Positions 61,101 through 64,000 of a DNA stretch of 64,000 nucleotides are shown piece by piece (within the stretch, counting starts at the first letter, position 1; each line of letters opens with the position of its first letter). The notes under the pieces were generated by a model. The model was given only the letters and a program-made list of their open reading frames with translations. It did no database searches and had not been told where the DNA came from. Source of the DNA: Punica granatum (Eukaryota > Streptophyta > Magnoliopsida > Myrtales > Lythraceae); assembly GCF_007655135.1 (NCBI RefSeq), contig NC_045128.1, positions 15,082,230-15,146,229 on the forward strand. The letters run 5' to 3'. The position numbers were made by a program, and so were the translations under genes.

Positions 61101-63107
61101 CGAGTCAGTTGAGTTCATTAATATTGGGTTTTTTCCTGCTGCATGCTAAATTGAAATTCTAACTTGAAATTTTCAGGGGGATTTCATTTATTTCTTCTTT
61201 TGTGTGCTTTTGTCAATGGAGTCGCATTTGCTGTAGCCAGGCGGCACTATTTCTTGTACTTGGCAGCTCCTTTTACTATATCTCGTGACATATTTTGGTT
61301 TCTTCCGAGCACAAATTAGAAAGAAGTTCAATATTAAGTTTAGTTGACCTTGCTGTTGCTGTCAAATCTTTACATCCTGCAATTATTTGGCTATTATCGT
61401 AGCTCAATTTTGTCTGTCATATTTGTCGGGTCAGTTGAGTTCATTGTTGCACCGTTGGAGCGAACTGTGGCACTGTTGGAGCTCATTGTCGATTTCATTT
61501 CAGTTCGTTGGAGTTCAGTTCGTGTGTGTCTCGAGTTCAACATTGTCGATTTCTTCAGCTCAGAATTGTGAGCTCTTGGACACGATTTCACACTGTTCTA
61601 TTATTTATCGATCTTCATTGAAGGAGGTATGATGAGTACTTGATGAATGAGTAGGAAATGATGAGTGGGATTTGGCGTTGTTGCATGGTCTACAATGAGT
61701 ATTATGTGATATCATCGTTACCGTGCATGTTGGAAGCTAAGCTAGAGATTTCTTGTTTTACTTCTGGTTTGCAATTAAGTAAGTGGTAAAAATTTTAACT
61801 TTGTTTATTTCTTGATGGGCTATATACTTTGAAGGACGAGACATGTAATTTTGTCTAACATAAAACATTTTCTAACATGTAATTTTCTATTCTGTCTTTA
61901 TTAACTTGAAATTGGAACTTTCTTCAAGAATACAATTTTTGGACAAAGAGACAAAATTTTAAGGGCAGTAATTTTTAGTAAAACAATGACTTCGAATATC
62001 CTAGTTCCGCGCCAATCATTCAGATAGAGTGGATAAAATGTTTAACAAGATCTGAATAATTACTTTTGAAATAAGCTAAGAAAGTCCATTCATCGCCCTC
62101 ATACATATAAAAAAACATCGCAGCTAAGCACAAGCTCATAGAAACAGTTGCAGAAAGCAAAAGGAAACAACTTTACATTGGGGTGTGCGATGAGGCAATC
62201 TATCAGTTTGGTCTGCCCAATTTAGAAGACTTACATGTTATTCTTTGTAAATAGTTAGTTGTCATATTTTCAGTTTAGTCAAGTCTCATAGCTTTGTAAA
62301 TGCCTTTGTGCTCTCCTACAACTGATATCCTATCAATGGTCGACAGGGGCATCTAAGTCTGTAATTGCTAACTCGACTATAGAAGATTCTAGCGTGTTGT
62401 GAACTGCTAGCTGTTAACTTCGGCAGGAAAAATTCTTGTATGATAAATAAAAGTGATGGGGTGGCACAATCGAATATATTGCCAAAATTTTTTGCAAAGC
62501 TCTTCCAAATTTGGAAAAACTAACTAATAAAAGTCAAGGTAATATACTCCCAGGTATTTTGCTTAAAAATATGTGATATACTTACCAACAATATATATAT
62601 ATATGTAATAATTTGGTATTGAGTGAATTTACTACAAGTTGAAATCATTTACTTTTCATGTATGATAAAACCATTGTCAAAAGTAATTCACTCCCTAGCA
62701 GTTGATATTATAATATCCTTAGTTTCCTATGGCACTTTTTTGTGATGGTGTGCTTACGGTTGTGAACTTTTTATGATTATTAATTCGTTAACTAAAATTA
62801 GTAATTTTGTATCTTTTAGATTTTATAATTATTTTCTTATAAATAGTATTGATAATTGAGATCACCTCTATAAAATATTTTCAAGTAGGAGAAGGGGAAT
62901 AACCCCAAGAGGATCCGAGAGTCCCAGCGGGTGCGATTGTTGATTTGCATTGCGCGTGACTTCCAGGTCAATTATATGATTGTTTGCTAAGAGATCTTGC
63001 CCTTTTATGCCGCTTGCCAATTATGAATGCGTGGTTTAGCATTTGCAATGAAATTATGCTTTGTGTTTGGCATGAGGTGATGGATTTTTTAATTGGTTTT
63101 ATGAACG

Positions 63108-64000
63108 AGTGATGATGAGGTTAGTGAGGAAGAAAATATTGAAGGATATGATGTAAATGGGCAGGAGGATCATTTTCAGCATGAAGATACTGAGCATGTT
63201 GATTCAGAGGTTTATTGGGATTCGGAATATATATTCAATGAGGATGCTGAGGGTCATTTGGATGAAGAAGAGGAGCATATTGGTGATGGATCAGATCCCG
63301 AAAATGGAGAGCATATAGTTGTGAGATTATCACCAACAACAGCGGATATGGTCATCTCTAGTGATGAAGATGAAGGCTATATTTCAGAAGAGTTAGTGGA
63401 CAAGTGTATCTCTGATGATGAGAAGAGTGAAGAGGAGTTCAGAAAGTACCCCGAGTTTGATGAGAAGGCCACATTTGGGGAGGTTCAATTACAGTTACAC
63501 ATATTATTCCCGAACTTAATTATGTTCAAGAAAACTGTGACAGATTATAATATAGCAGTAGGAAGGGTATTCAAGTTTGTGAAGAATGACAACGAAAGGG
63601 TTAGGACAAAGTGTAGATCGGAAGGGTGCAAATGAGAGATCTTCTATTCTTGGAATAATGAGGTGAAAACTTTCAAAGTAAAGAAGTTCGTGGAGCCACA
63701 TACTTGTGCTAGGGGGTTCAAAAACAAGCAAGCTAATAAGAAAGTGGTTGGCTACTCAGCTTGTTGATGAATTAAGATCATACCCGACAATGTCAGCACA
63801 TGATGCTTTTGAGTGGTTCAAAAGGTATAGAGGTATTCATGTAGATGAACACATGTTATACAGAGCAATGAGGTTGGCCAGAACAATTGTAGAGGGATCT
63901 AAGAAGTTGCAATATCAAAAATTGTGGAACTACTGTAAGAAACTTAGGAGGCAGAATCCTAATTCTACATTTGGTTTGCAAGTAAATAGACCTACTCTAG
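63108..64000 (+). pseudogene. MULE transposase N-terminal part (broken, 3' beyond window)
   Basis: An open acidic N-terminus (about 63108-63440, many Asp/Glu, e.g. SDEDEGYISEELVDKCISDD) leads to the MuDR N-terminal domain: TFGEVQLQLHILFPNLIMFK, DYNIAVGRVFKFVKNDNERV and RTKCRSEGCK. TGA at 63633 stands where the family has Trp (GCKWEI), followed by EIFYSWNNEVKTFKVKKFVE and PHTCARGFKNKQANKK. A one-base insertion near 63744 then shifts the frame to WLATQLVDELRSYPTMSAHD, GIHVDEHMLYRAMRLAR and NPNSTFGLQ. The catalytic domain would follow outside the window. No ATG is visible in this frame, so an upstream exon is likely. Confidence 0.82.

Larger units (their letters stand above)
60540..64000 (+). 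mobile_element. MuDR-like MULE transposon, left part (runs off window)
   Basis: It begins near 60540 with AAGGACAAAATGGACAAAAT, GGTCCCTGAAATATGCACAT and GGACAATTTGGTCCTTCCGT, the style of a Mutator terminal repeat. A leader-like CT-rich stretch (60720-60840) and 90-bp repeats follow, then about 1.5 kb without coding signal that I could support (61640-63100), then the transposase. The right end is outside the window, so terminal repeats cannot be compared. Confidence 0.7.

Noticed and set aside
60553..61149. 198-codon open frame on the plus strand
   Set aside because: It runs through the MULE terminal repeat, a CT-rich leader and 90-bp repeats. Translation shows no family resemblance, and the codon text mirrors the repeats.

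Overview
The window is nuclear DNA of a flowering plant, most likely a eudicot. Genes have GT-AG introns and plant-specific products, there is a plastid-targeted purine enzyme, and the space between genes is AT-rich and packed with plant transposons (Copia, hAT, Tourist/Harbinger, Mutator, tRNA-derived SINEs, a LINE fragment) plus an old endogenous caulimovirid. The species cannot be named from sequence alone. No bacterial-style operons, CRISPR arrays or complete tRNA/rRNA genes were seen.

Layout. 156-3816 (+): a 12-oxophytodienoate reductase-like gene whose first coding exon lies off the left edge; its large intron carries two head-to-head Tourist-like MITEs and a SINE. 4177-15191 (-): a dead GH17 beta-1,3-glucanase gene. 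Its exon 2 (4177-4836) and exon 1 (14995-15191) are about 10.2 kb apart, and an endogenous caulimovirid of about one genome length (about 5270-12460), circularly permuted and full of stop codons, lies in what was the intron. 16219-16629: a B3-domain remnant. 17993-20842 (-): an apparently intact 8-exon PUR5 (AIR synthetase) gene, the best-preserved gene here. 23609-24747 (-): a second GH17 gene, nearly intact, with a late frameshift. 25601-26501: a Mutator-type foldback with a 9-bp target duplication. 28828-29570: a LINE 3' fragment.

31170-42907: a BTB/POZ gene destroyed by stacked insertions. An hAT MITE sits in its first codons. A Copia element (31815-42277, duplicated target CTGAG) splits it, and that element was itself invaded by an hAT element (31828-33108) and by a 5.75-kb LTR-like element (33588-39335), which in turn carries a Tourist MITE. 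42930-51950: a diverged tandem array of 23 recognisable monomers whose spacing suggests a roughly 1.6-kb higher-order pattern; it is interrupted by three further insertions. 52917-53028: a perfect 42-bp inverted repeat. 53766-57211: a decayed PIF/Harbinger transposon with Myb-like and DDE transposase genes. 57532-58765 (-): a third GH17 locus, frameshifted. 60540-64000: the left part of a MuDR-like MULE running off the right edge.

Functionally, only the OPR-like gene and PUR5 look ordinary and intact; the second GH17 gene may still make protein. OPR-like enzymes and GH17 glucanases are both often linked to stress responses in plants, but nothing here shows they act together. The main interest is the layered record of insertions: a virus in an intron, elements inside elements, and a virus-derived reading frame in which the visible in-frame stops can be explained by single C-to-T type changes.
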